Source of the DNA: Betaproteobacteria bacterium
GTDB lineage: Bacteria; Pseudomonadota; Gammaproteobacteria; Burkholderiales; Burkholderiaceae_E
Direction of reading: 5' to 3'
Assembly (NCBI GenBank): GCA_009925965.1
Contig: RFPW01000027.1
Span: forward strand, 1-18,108
Length of the DNA: 18,108 bases
Shown piece after piece: positions 7,203 to 14,227 of the stretch. The notes beneath the pieces are model-generated. The model was not told where the DNA came from. It did no database searches and saw only the letters and a program-made list of their open reading frames with translations. A program made the position numbers and the translations under genes. The number at the start of each line of letters is the position of its first letter. Position 1 is the stretch's first letter.

Positions 7203-7906
7203 GCGTTTAACGCCGCTGTCTTTGTCGAAGCAGGGGTCGAAAGGAGTTTTTCGATTTCGCTGATCAGCTTGGCGTCCAGGGGTTCGGTCGTCGAACCAAA
7301 TGCAGGACCCGGTTTACCGTCACGACCGATCAGGTACTTGTGAAAATTCCAGCGCGGTGCCCCTCGGGCATCCCGAAGCTGAACGAAAAGTGGATTGGCG
7401 TCGCGCCCGACGACGGCAGTTTTATCGTAGACCATAAATTGAGCGCCGTACTGATCAAAGCAGGTTTTGGCAATGTCCGTACGATTGCCGTGTTCCTGCC
7501 CCAAAAAGTCGCCCGATGGGAAGGCCAGGACGGTCAACCCTCGCGCTGAATATTTCTGATGCAGGGCCTGAAGGCCCTCGTACTGCGGTGTAAAGCCGCA
7601 TTTCGATGCCGTATTCACCACCAGAACGACCCGGCCAGAATAGGCGCATAGGCTCTCAGCCTGGCCATCCCGAAGTCGGCTGAACCGATGGTCGAGCAAG
7701 GCGGGGCACTGGGCGCTATTGCTGGTGCTAGAGGTTTGGGCGGTTGGAGTGCCGCTTGCATCGGTCGCAGCACCGGCGGGAACGGGCATTGCCATAGCCA
7801 CTAGCGATAGGGAGGCCAACAGGCGCAATAGTCTCGGGCGGCGCAGCGCAAGCGGCCCAAGTTGGGGGACAGATTGGGGTGGCGCACTTAGAATGTGGGT
7901 CTTCAT
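7196..7906 (-). CDS. Exported glutathione peroxidase-family protein
   Basis: A thiol peroxidase of the glutathione-peroxidase fold, 236 residues, likely reducing hydroperoxides in the periplasm. Residues about 29-46 are a hydrophobic signal segment ending in an A-G-A-A type cleavage site; the 28 residues before it are unusually long and Arg/Leu rich. The peroxidatic cysteine is C103 in NTASKCGFTPQYEGL. The family's FPCNQF box is FPSGDF (130-134), so the usual active-site Gln is Asp and the box cysteine is Ser; the Trp-Asn pair is kept in WNFHKYLIGRDG (W186, N187). C149 in AKTC might be the resolving cysteine. The C-terminus is family-like (FGSTTEP). It is a single gene, convergent with xseB and divergent from the DUF883 gene with 113 bp between starts. 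The electron donor is probably thioredoxin-like rather than glutathione, as for most bacterial members; this is inference. Confidence 0.9.
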   Translation of the reverse strand: MKTHILSAPPQSVPQLGPLALRRPRLLRLLASLSLVAMAMPVPAGAATDASGTPTAQTSSTSNSAQCPALLDHRFSRLRDGQAESLCAYSGRVVLVVNTASKCGFTPQYEGLQALHQKYSARGLTVLAFPSGDFLGQEHGNRTDIAKTCFDQYGAQFMVYDKTAVVGRDANPLFVQLRDARGAPRWNFHKYLIGRDGKPGPAFGSTTEPLDAKLISEIEKLLSTPASTKTAALNAH

Positions 7907-8019
7907 CGGGAGCTTCTCGCGGTGAGTGTTGGTACGGGCCTAGGTGAAAGTATGCACCTGCCATCTGAATTTCGTTTCTATCGTCTATCCTTGCACGACC
8001 CATTTTTTGGAGAATTTTT

Positions 8020-8322
8020 ATGACGACCGCCGCCAGCGAAAAACTGATGACCGATGTCAAAGTAGTGCTGACTGATGCCGAAAATCTTCTGAACCGTGCC
8101 GCTGAAGCCTCGGGCGAACAAGCCGCAGACCTGCGTGCCCGCGGAATGCAGATGCTGCGTCAGGCGCGTCAGTCCGCTCAGGAGTTGCAGGAGACCGCCG
8201 TCGCCCGTGGGCGCGCTGCGGGTCGTGCGGCCGATGCCTATGTGCACGAGCATCCATGGCGGATCATTGGTGTCGCCGCGGGGATCGGTCTGCTGGCAGG
8301 ATTGCTATTGAACCGGAAGTGA
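8020..8322 (+). CDS. DUF883 / ElaB-YqjD family membrane-anchored protein
   Basis: A 100-residue protein of the YqjD/ElaB type. In E. coli these tail-anchored inner-membrane proteins bind ribosomes in stationary phase. Residues 1-75 are a long amphipathic, Ala/Gln/Arg-rich helix (probable coiled coil), followed by the family signature VHEHPWRIIGVAAGIGLLAG, a glycine-patterned C-terminal membrane segment ending in NRK. The ATG has GGAG about 8 nt upstream. It heads a close-packed plus-strand cluster: the holin-like gene begins 36 bp later. This DUF883, holin-like, YqjK-like order parallels yqjD-yqjE-yqjK of E. coli. Such genes are often under stress or stationary-phase control, but no convincing promoter was found in 7907-8019. 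Confidence 0.9.
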   Translation: MTTAASEKLMTDVKVVLTDAENLLNRAAEASGEQAADLRARGMQMLRQARQSAQELQETAVARGRAAGRAADAYVHEHPWRIIGVAAGIGLLAGLLLNRK

Positions 8323-8358
8323 TTCGCTGGCGGGTAGGCAGCCCCGAGTGAGTCCCTC

Positions 8359-8742
8359 GTGAGCCTCTTGTTTGGTTCCGCTCGTCGATTGCTGGCGACT
8401 GTTCTGGCCATGGGGCAGGCGCGCCTCGAACTCGCCGGGATTGAACTTGCCGATGAGCGTGACCGTCTGTTCAGGATCGCGGCTTTTGGGTTGCTTGGTG
8501 CATTCGCCCTTGCAATTTCTCTGGTCTCGTTGACCATTTTGGTCGCGGTGGCTTTTTGGGACGTTGCCCGGATGCCAGCGCTCATCGCGATCACCTTGGT
8601 GTGGATGGGACTCGGGTTCGGTGCGATCTGGCGCGCGCAGTATCTCGTGCGAATGGCTCCGTCGCCCATGTCGCTGACGCTGGCGGAGTTGCGTCGGGAT
8701 CTCGCGGCCCTCCGAAAGTCCATCGGGGGTGATGGGTCGTGA
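8359..8742 (+). CDS. Holin-like (YqjE-type) membrane protein
   Basis: A 127-residue inner-membrane protein of the phage-holin-like YqjE family; despite the family name these chromosomal members are not known to lyse cells. Two membrane helices are seen, about residues 40-66 and 73-93, separated by a short W-D-V-A-R turn. The N-terminal amphipathic helix (RLELAGIELADERDR) is characteristic of the family, and the C-terminal LAELRRDLAALRKS is a short polar helix. Start is GTG 8359 after a GAGTGAG-like ribosome site. Its TGA overlaps the GTG of the next gene by 4 bp, so the two are translationally coupled. Confidence 0.82.
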   Translation: MSLLFGSARRLLATVLAMGQARLELAGIELADERDRLFRIAAFGLLGAFALAISLVSLTILVAVAFWDVARMPALIAITLVWMGLGFGAIWRAQYLVRMAPSPMSLTLAELRRDLAALRKSIGGDGS

Positions 8743-9116
8743 GCAAAGCGGGTTCGCCAACCGACCGGCACTTGCGGCGCGAATTGCTGCTGTTGCGCGC
8801 GGAACTCCAGCGCCAGGAGCTTGAGGGCGCTGCGAAGTCAGTACGTGATTCCCTCGACCCCGCCTTGCGAGCAGGGGAGTTTCTTGTCGGACTGGCGCGT
8901 AAGGGCCCCGTACGAGATGGCGTTACCTGGATGCGGGAGCATCCTGTGGCCGGTTCGCTGATTTCACTGCTGGCCGCCCGTCTGGGTGGCGCCGCCACCC
9001 GTCGATTGATGGCCGGCGGATTGATCCGGATTGGGACCCTGGTTGTGGGCGGGGCCGCCGCGGTTGCGGTGGGTCTCGTAGCGGCACGATGGTGGCAACG
9101 CTCGCGCAGTTCATAA
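8739..9116 (+). CDS. YqjK-like membrane-anchored small protein
   Basis: A 125-residue protein in the position of yqjK. The N-terminal part (8-60) is charged and helical, with HLRRELLLLRAELQRQELE. WMREHPVAGS (64-73) echoes the HEHPW signature of DUF883 proteins, and the C-terminal region (about 93-117) is a glycine/alanine-rich membrane helix (GGLIRIGTLVVGGAAAVAVG) ending in basic residues. Start GTG 8739 overlaps the preceding stop. Its own 3' end overlaps the next frame by 28 bp. The family assignment rests on context and general features more than on sequence I recognise. Confidence 0.7.
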   Translation: MSKAGSPTDRHLRRELLLLRAELQRQELEGAAKSVRDSLDPALRAGEFLVGLARKGPVRDGVTWMREHPVAGSLISLLAARLGGAATRRLMAGGLIRIGTLVVGGAAAVAVGLVAARWWQRSRSS

Positions 9117-9928
9117 CGCGGATTGCCGTGGTCCAGCGGGTCGCTAAACCCGAGGTCGACGTGCTTCGCCTTCTCGCTAGCGTCAATCTGACGGCAGTCA
9201 ATGCTGCGTTCATTTTTCAAGCGGAGTCCAAAACTGTTGAGTCGGTCATTGCCCTACCCAGCGACACCCCAGCGCCGGAGCTGGAGCGACAACAACGTCT
9301 ACAACGTGCACTGGTCCGCCATGACGCCGCCCTGATCGCCCAGCTCGTTGGCGGCGAAATTGCAAGTCATTTGCGTCCGGCCAGTTACGGTCCCGGATTA
9401 AACCCCCGGACGGCGGCTAAAGCGGTTCTGGCTGACGACGTTGCTCTCGCCGGCGTTATTGATGTCGGTCGTCGACCCTCCCCGTTTGCTGCTTTGCCAT
9501 CGCTACGGGCCCTGCGCGAATTACCCGGATTCACACCCCAGGCAGGCGGTGAGGGTGTCGCCAGTTTTACGGTGCCATTTTGCTGGCCGGGCGATACCCG
9601 ACCCGGCGCCACTGCGTCGTTTTCGATCAATGCTCGGGAAGATCATCAGCGCATTGGTTCGGGTTTGTCGGTCTATGCGCACTTACCGGGATTCTTAGAA
9701 GAGCCGTTAGCTGCAAGGATTGCCCAAACATTGAATGTGCGGGAGAGTGCCGGTTTATTCGGGCCGCGATTCTCTGGGTCCTGGTGCGTCACCGTGTTTG
9801 GGCAATCGTTTGCGGTCGGTTTCGTGAGCTTTTACCCTTCTGCTTGGGTTGATCCTGACGCACCGACCCGTTTACATGGTGAAATGTCGAATCGGATGGC
9901 TCGGGTCGCTCAGAGTTTTTCCCAATGA
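9089..9928 (+). CDS. Unrecognised protein of about 279 residues
   Basis: I cannot place this protein. It has no signal peptide and no membrane helix, so it should be cytosolic or peripheral. An N-terminal third (1-95) looks helical, with SVNLTAVNAAFIFQAES and a Q-R-Q-L-R rich stretch. The rest is mixed with beta character, including SFTVPFCWPGD (159-169), ATASFSINARED (174-185) and GSWCVTVFGQSFAVGFVSFY (230-249). Its start is uncertain: ATG 9089 lies 28 bp inside the YqjK-like gene and has no clear ribosome site; GTG 9128 or 9161 could be used. Its stop overlaps an ATG (9925) of the next frame. Long length, matching base composition and tight packing support a real gene co-transcribed with the DUF883 cluster. 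Function is unknown. Confidence 0.65.
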   Translation: MVATLAQFITRIAVVQRVAKPEVDVLRLLASVNLTAVNAAFIFQAESKTVESVIALPSDTPAPELERQQRLQRALVRHDAALIAQLVGGEIASHLRPASYGPGLNPRTAAKAVLADDVALAGVIDVGRRPSPFAALPSLRALRELPGFTPQAGGEGVASFTVPFCWPGDTRPGATASFSINAREDHQRIGSGLSVYAHLPGFLEEPLAARIAQTLNVRESAGLFGPRFSGSWCVTVFGQSFAVGFVSFYPSAWVDPDAPTRLHGEMSNRMARVAQSFSQ

Positions 9929-9939
9929 AAGGGGCTGAA

Positions 9940-10548
9940 ATGCAAGACAGATGGATTCGGATGGTTGGGCGTTTGACTTCGATTGGGTTCATTTCGGCCC
10001 TGATTGGGTTCGGCTTTTCGAATGCCTCAGCGTCCCCGATGACGCGTGAAGCGGCCGATTCGGAGATTCCAGCGCGCGCCCAGGCCAACAAAGGAACGCA
10101 TCGCGATCTCGCGAAGGATGTCGAATTCGCCCGCAAGAATCCGGAATTTAAACAGCCGCCAAAACGGTGGTCCGCCCCCGGTGGATGGGCCGATCAGCCG
10201 GTATCCGCTGCCTTGCTGCCCACCGTCGCTACGATGCAGGCAATGGCGGCCACCTTGCGTCAACCGCTCGTGTCGGATCTGGTGGCGCCACCGCCGTGGG
10301 CCGCAGAATCCTGCGAACGCTGGTACCGGGAAGGGTGGGCCAACTGCATGCGGCTCCTTGATCAGGACACGCGCCGAATCCTCTGGCAGTCGGTGACCTA
10401 CATTGAGAACGAGCAGATCGAGCGGGCCAAGCGCGGGGCTCGTCTGCAAAACCTGCAGCTTTATCCCGCTCAAGCAAAGGAAATTCTGGCGTACTGCGAC
10501 GGGCGCGCCTCGGCATGGGCACAAAACAGCAACAAGGGTTGCCCCTGA
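9940..10548 (+). CDS. Unrecognised exported protein with four cysteines
   Basis: I do not recognise this 202-residue protein. Residues 1-32 form a signal peptide: a basic start (R5, R8, R11), a hydrophobic core ISALIGFGF and an A-S-A cleavage site. There is no lipobox, so it should be soluble in the periplasm. The mature part has a polar region (35-85), then four cysteines at 125, 136, 186 and 201, enough for two disulfides; the first two lie in ESCERWYREGWANCM. Aromatic residues and a long charged helix (about 143-172) follow. ATG 9940 is chosen because AAAGGGG lies 5 nt upstream; an in-frame ATG at 9925 overlaps the previous stop but lacks a ribosome site. It is the last gene of the 8020-10548 cluster. 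Confidence 0.75.
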   Translation: MQDRWIRMVGRLTSIGFISALIGFGFSNASASPMTREAADSEIPARAQANKGTHRDLAKDVEFARKNPEFKQPPKRWSAPGGWADQPVSAALLPTVATMQAMAATLRQPLVSDLVAPPPWAAESCERWYREGWANCMRLLDQDTRRILWQSVTYIENEQIERAKRGARLQNLQLYPAQAKEILAYCDGRASAWAQNSNKGCP

Positions 10549-10572
10549 GTCGGTTCCCTCAGTGGGCAGGGG

Positions 10573-10604
10573 AGAGAGAGCTAGAGAGCTAGAGAGCTAG
10601 AGAG
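10573..10604 (+). repeat. CTAGAGAG 8-bp tandem repeat
   Basis: Three perfect CTAGAGAG units occupy 10581-10604 and are preceded by a degenerate unit (AGAGAGAG, 10573-10580). The array lies 25 bp after the exported-protein stop and ends 3 bp from the stop of the opposite-strand gene at 10608. It is non-coding on both strands. Such arrays can vary in copy number by slippage; here it is outside coding sequence, so phase variation of a protein is not expected. Confidence 0.85.
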
Positions 10605-10607
10605 CCT

Positions 10608-11213
10608 CTATGCCGCTGGCGCGGCGGGAGGCGTTGTACCGGGAGCGCCTGCGGTTTTGCCGGCAAATGCGTCTCGAGCCCGTTGGGCATCTGAGCGCAT
10701 CGTGAGGTGACGGGCGAGTCGCTCCGGTGGGGGTTGGATCGTGATCACTGCCGTGAACAAATCTTTGTGCACCGTGAACAGCAGCGGCCCGGCCGCCTTT
10801 GCTCGTTCGCCGATGATCGCTACGCCCAGATCAAACAGGTTGACCAACTGGCCCACCACCTGAGCGGTTGATCGTCCTTGCCGATATCCACGGTGGATAA
10901 TCGCGGCCGTGATTTGTTCGGGCGGAATATCGAGAACCATATAGGCGTTGCGCATCGTGTTCTCGCACGCCTTCTTGAACAGTTTGGTGGTCTGCTGGTC
11001 GAAATCAAAATCACCGAAATCAAAGGCATACCCAGTGACGGACTCGGCGATTTTCACGGCCTCGTCTTTATACTCGGCGGTAATGGCTGCCCGGACAATT
11101 TGCTCAAAGTTCTTGCGCAACTTATAGCCGCGATCATCCATGTCCTTGAGGGGGTCGACAGTATCGGCGGCGTGGCTGAACGTCCCCGAAACGATACTTT
11201 GGAAAAGCCCCAC
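10608..11213 (-). CDS. Unrecognised cytosolic protein of about 201 residues
   Basis: I do not recognise this family. The protein has no signal peptide or clear membrane helix. Residues 30-60 look helical and charged; 61-72 are rich in Phe/Asp (GYAFDFGDFDFD); 100-150 contain IIHRGYRQGRS and moderately hydrophobic stretches (QVVGQLVNLFDLGVAIIG); 175-201 are an Ala/Pro/Thr-rich disordered tail. The GTG start at 11213 has an AGGA about 13 nt upstream, which is far, so M25 (11141) is a possible alternative start. It is a single gene: the plus-strand exported-protein gene converges on it, and 178 bp upstream lies the end of the LuxR-type gene on the same strand. Composition matches the neighbours, with no sign of transfer. 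Confidence 0.7.
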   Translation of the reverse strand: MGLFQSIVSGTFSHAADTVDPLKDMDDRGYKLRKNFEQIVRAAITAEYKDEAVKIAESVTGYAFDFGDFDFDQQTTKLFKKACENTMRNAYMVLDIPPEQITAAIIHRGYRQGRSTAQVVGQLVNLFDLGVAIIGERAKAAGPLLFTVHKDLFTAVITIQPPPERLARHLTMRSDAQRARDAFAGKTAGAPGTTPPAAPAA

Positions 11214-11391
11214 CTTGAATGATCCGTCCTAAGAGCCGAGATTGAATCCGACGATAAAGCGCGGCACAGGCCAAAAACGGCCTGCTCCGCCGATTTTGCC
11301 TGATTCGTCGCCGGATTTTCGCACACGAGATGCCGAGTTTGGCCGGGACCTTGGTGCGCGCTCCAGAATACGACGCTGGGGCCATTGGGGT

Positions 11392-11691
11392 TCAGACGTT
11401 TTGCGGCTGCGTGTCGGTCAGTCCTAGTCGGGTTGCCGCTATGACGGCCTGCGTTCGGTTGCTGGCGCCAAGCGCCCGGAGCACCGCGCTGACGTGAACT
11501 TTGACCGTCCCTTCTGCGAGTGAAAGTTCGCGGCAGATGAGCTTGTTGGGCAGGCCGCGCAGGATGCGCTCGAGCACATCGATTTGGCGCTCAGTAAGCC
11601 CAAGTCTGCGCGGGCCCATTCGCGGATCTCGTTGGGGTTCCAGGGGAAGGGCCGACAGACGCGGATCGTGTTGCAGGATGGTCTTGGGCAT
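11392..11691 (-). CDS. Stand-alone LuxR-type (GerE) HTH regulator, no receiver domain
   Basis: A 99-residue protein consisting of a short N-terminal tail (1-28) and a LuxR-type helix-turn-helix (29-92): LGLTERQIDVLERILRGLPN, then LSLAEGTVKVHVSAVLRALG and RTQAVIAATRLGL. This matches the DNA-binding half of NarL/FixJ-type response regulators of beta-proteobacteria. No receiver domain precedes it: ATG 11691 has GGAG 9 nt upstream, and the open frame above it is low-complexity (Pro/Thr rich, from a TCGGTG repeat) with no Asp-phosphorylation site. It may be a free-standing regulator or the remnant of a longer one. It is divergent from dusA with 107 bp between starts. Target and signal are unknown. 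Confidence 0.8.
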   Translation of the reverse strand: MPKTILQHDPRLSALPLEPQRDPRMGPRRLGLTERQIDVLERILRGLPNKLICRELSLAEGTVKVHVSAVLRALGASNRTQAVIAATRLGLTDTQPQNV

Positions 11692-11714
11692 CGGTTTAGG
11701 CTCCGTCGTTGTTA

Positions 11715-11735
11715 TCGGTGTCGGTGTCGGTGTCG
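11715..11735 (+). repeat. TCGGTG hexamer repeat between luxR-type gene and dusA
   Basis: Three TCGGTG units (11715-11732) and a partial TCG lie in the 107-bp divergent promoter region. On the minus strand they read as a Pro/Thr stretch in the open frame above the regulator's start. Position in the shared upstream region means copy-number change could alter promoter spacing, but no promoter elements were recognised around it. Confidence 0.6.
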
Positions 11736-11798
11736 TGGGAGGCGGAACAGGGCAAGCGCCGATAAGGATGAGATAGGTCGGGCCTTGGGTTCGGTAGG

Positions 11799-12809
11799 AT
11801 GTCGCGTTATCGTTCAAATCAAAGCATCTTGAGCATCAACGACCACGCCTTCTGCGTCGCACCGATGATGGACTGGACGGACAGGCATTGCCGCGTCTTC
11901 CATCGCGCGATGAGTTCCAAAGCCTTTCTCTATACGGAAATGGTGACGACTGGCGCGCTCATCCATGGTGATGTGGAGCGCCATTTGGGCTTTGATCCAC
12001 TTGAGCATCCAGTCGCCCTGCAACTCGGTGGGAGCGACCCTGAAGATCTGGCCGCCTGCGTCCGGTTGGCGCAGCGCTATGGTTACGCCGAGGTCAACCT
12101 GAACTGCGGCTGCCCGAGCGAACGGGTGCAGCGGGGGGCGTTTGGCGCCTGTCTGATGGAAACGCCTGAGCAGGTGGCGGATTGCGTCAAGGCGATGTGC
12201 GATGCGGGTTCAATCCCGGTAACGGTCAAGCATCGAATCGGGCTTGGACGGCATGAGGGGTATGACTTTGTGCGCGACTTCGTCGGGACAGTCGCGGCCG
12301 CGGGCTGTGGTCTTTTTATCGTGCATGCCCGAAACGCCTGGCTCGATGGTCTCAGCCCAAAAGAAAATCGAGAAGTGCCGCCCCTGCGCTACGACATCGT
12401 CCATCGGCTCAAAGCCGAGTTTCCGGGTCTCACCATCATTCTGAACGGTGGCTTGACCACCCATGAAGGCGCCAGTGCCGCAGTGCAGGGTCTTGATGGC
12501 GTGATGTTCGGGCGCGAGGCGTATCACAACCCCTGGGTGCTTGCCGAGGTCGATTCACGTTGGTACGGGGTGGCTGACCTTTCCGATCATCCCCGCAGTC
12601 GTCGCGCCGTGGCCGAAGCGATGGCGGTTTATGCCGAGGGGTTTCCAGAACTCCCCGCGCGGGTGATTCTTCGCCACCTGTTAGGTCTCTATCACGGACA
12701 ACCGCGGGCGCGGTTATGGCGTCAGCGCTTGAGTGGCGCCGCCGCCGCTGCGATCGGGGCCGCGCCAGAATTGCTGCGCAGCACTCTCGATCTGGTTGAC
12801 CCTGTCTGA
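11799..12809 (+). CDS. dusA: tRNA-dihydrouridine synthase, DusA type
   Basis: An FMN-dependent enzyme that reduces uridines in the tRNA D-loop (positions 20/20a in the DusA class) using NADPH. The 336-residue length is family-typical. The N-terminal TIM-barrel strand reads APMMDWTDRHCR (21-32), the DusA-type signature. ALQLGG (73-78) and NLNCGCPSERVQ (100-111) follow; the Cys of GCPS (C105) is the expected active-site acid. TVKHRIG, FIVHAR and ILNGGL mark later barrel strands, and VMFGREAYHNPW (about 234-245) contributes to phosphate binding. The C-terminal helical domain closes the protein. ATG 11799 has only a close GGTAGG upstream; a TTG at 11829 is an alternative. The gene converges on the FAD oxidase with 2 bp between stops. 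Confidence 0.95.
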   Translation: MSRYRSNQSILSINDHAFCVAPMMDWTDRHCRVFHRAMSSKAFLYTEMVTTGALIHGDVERHLGFDPLEHPVALQLGGSDPEDLAACVRLAQRYGYAEVNLNCGCPSERVQRGAFGACLMETPEQVADCVKAMCDAGSIPVTVKHRIGLGRHEGYDFVRDFVGTVAAAGCGLFIVHARNAWLDGLSPKENREVPPLRYDIVHRLKAEFPGLTIILNGGLTTHEGASAAVQGLDGVMFGREAYHNPWVLAEVDSRWYGVADLSDHPRSRRAVAEAMAVYAEGFPELPARVILRHLLGLYHGQPRARLWRQRLSGAAAAAIGAAPELLRSTLDLVDPV

Positions 12810-12811
12810 CG

Positions 12812-14227
12812 TCAAAGAACCTTGCCAGGATTCATCAGGTTCTGAGGGTCGAGCGCTTGTTTGATCGCGCGCATCATTGCAAGTTCGACGGGCGATTTGC
12901 GCAGCGGCAGCTCGGCGCGTTTGAGCTGACCGATCCCGTGTTCCGCGGAGATTGAACCGGCGCGGGATTGCACCCGGTCGTAGACGATCGTCGCAATCTT
13001 GTCCTGAAAAGTCAGCACATCGTTCGGGGCGACACCCGCGGGGGCGGCGACGTTGTAGTGCAGGTTGCCGTCGCCGAGGTGGCCGAAGACAACGATCCGT
13101 GCCCCGGGCAGGACCTGGTCGATCGCCTGTCCGGCGTCGCGGGCAAAGTCTGGAATGAGCGCCAGGGGCAGCGAAATGTCGTGCTTCAAATTAGCCCCTT
13201 CGCGGGACTGGCCTTCGGGGATCCGCTCGCGGATGCGCCAGAACGCCTGACTGTGGGCCAGCGATTGAGCGACGATCGCGTCCTCAACATGACCGCTCTC
13301 GACAGACTGCAACAGGAGCGACTCGAAGCGTTTGCGCGCATGCGCCTCGCTTTCGGTGTCCGACGACTCGAGTAAAACTGTCCAGGCCGGCAGTGTGTCG
13401 AATGGCAAGCGCTCATCGCTGAATTGCGTACGCACCACATCCATGCTTACTTTTGACATGACCTCGAAAGCGGTCAGGGCTGGGCCGAGGTGGGTGCGCG
13501 CAAGCGCGAGTAACTCAAGCGCTGCTTCGAGGGATTGGAGCGCAGCAAGCGCAGTGACTTGTGCCGCGGGGCGAGGTTGCAGGGTCAGGGTCGCTGCCGT
13601 AATGATCCCAAGAGTGCCTTCAGCGCCAATGAATAAATCGCGCAGGTCGTACCCGGTGTTGTCTTTGCGAAGCGCACGCAGTCCATCCCAGACTTCGCCA
13701 TGAGCGTTCACGACCTCGAGACCCAAACATTGGGCTCGTGCATTGCCGTAGCGCAGGACTTGGGTGCCGCCGGCGTTAGTCGAAAGATTGCCGCCGATGG
13801 TGCAACTGCCTTCCGCCGCAAGTGACAGCGGGAATAATCGGTTGGCGCGGGCGGCTGCCTGCTGGATCTCGGCCAGGATGCATCCGGCTTCGGCGGTGAT
13901 GGTGTCCGCTTTGGGGTCGATTGCGCGGATGCGGTTCATACGCCGCAAAGACAAAACAACGGACAGCCCGGCTTCGTCCGGCGTTGCTCCGCCGACCAGC
14001 CCAGTGTTGCCGCCCTGGGGCACGATGGCAATGCGGTGAGCGACGCAGAGGCGAACGAGAGCGGCGACTTCTTCGGTATTTTCAGGAAGGGCGACGCCGA
14101 GCGCTTGCCCCTGGTAACGCTTGCGCCAGTCGGTCAGATAGGCCTCGGTCTCGCCGTGTCCCGTGATCAGGCGCCCCTTGAGCAGCGCGCTGGCTTGGGC
14201 GATCCAGTCAGCTGGGTTTGTCTGCAT
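12812..14227 (-). CDS. FAD-linked oxidase (D-lactate / glycolate / D-2-hydroxyglutarate dehydrogenase type)
   Basis: A 471-residue flavoprotein of the FAD-binding PCMH family (GlcD / D-2-hydroxyglutarate dehydrogenase group), oxidising a 2-hydroxy acid to the 2-oxo acid. The FAD pyrophosphate-binding loop is PQGGNTGLVGG (70-80), followed by LAAEGSCTIGGNLSTNAGG (137-154) and GAEGTLGIIT (201-210). In the C-terminal half, KHDISLP (348-354), FGHLGDGNLHYN (381-392) and SAEHGIGQLK (427-436) are the substrate/metal-site motifs of the D-2-hydroxyglutarate and D-lactate branch. The ATG at 14227 is chosen because the preceding open frame lies in DUF2069 coding sequence. It overlaps the DUF2069 gene by 20 bp and is the last gene of the wrbA operon. 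The exact substrate is not readable from sequence. Confidence 0.9.
   Translation of the reverse strand: MQTNPADWIAQASALLKGRLITGHGETEAYLTDWRKRYQGQALGVALPENTEEVAALVRLCVAHRIAIVPQGGNTGLVGGATPDEAGLSVVLSLRRMNRIRAIDPKADTITAEAGCILAEIQQAAARANRLFPLSLAAEGSCTIGGNLSTNAGGTQVLRYGNARAQCLGLEVVNAHGEVWDGLRALRKDNTGYDLRDLFIGAEGTLGIITAATLTLQPRPAAQVTALAALQSLEAALELLALARTHLGPALTAFEVMSKVSMDVVRTQFSDERLPFDTLPAWTVLLESSDTESEAHARKRFESLLLQSVESGHVEDAIVAQSLAHSQAFWRIRERIPEGQSREGANLKHDISLPLALIPDFARDAGQAIDQVLPGARIVVFGHLGDGNLHYNVAAPAGVAPNDVLTFQDKIATIVYDRVQSRAGSISAEHGIGQLKRAELPLRKSPVELAMMRAIKQALDPQNLMNPGKVL

Noticed and set aside
7929..7956. Possible promoter TTGGTA, 16-bp spacer, TATGCA upstream of the DUF883 gene
   Set aside because: Only about 7 of 12 consensus bases match, which is expected by chance in a region this long.
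8359..8742. Holin-like gene as a sign of a prophage
   Set aside because: No other phage gene is present; the gene order DUF883, holin-like, YqjK-like is the ordinary chromosomal yqjDEK-type cluster.
10542..10572. Inverted repeat CCCCTG / CAGGGG after the exported-protein stop, as a terminator
   Set aside because: The arms are 19 bp apart, a competing CTGAG / CTCAG pairing exists inside, and no T-run follows on either strand.
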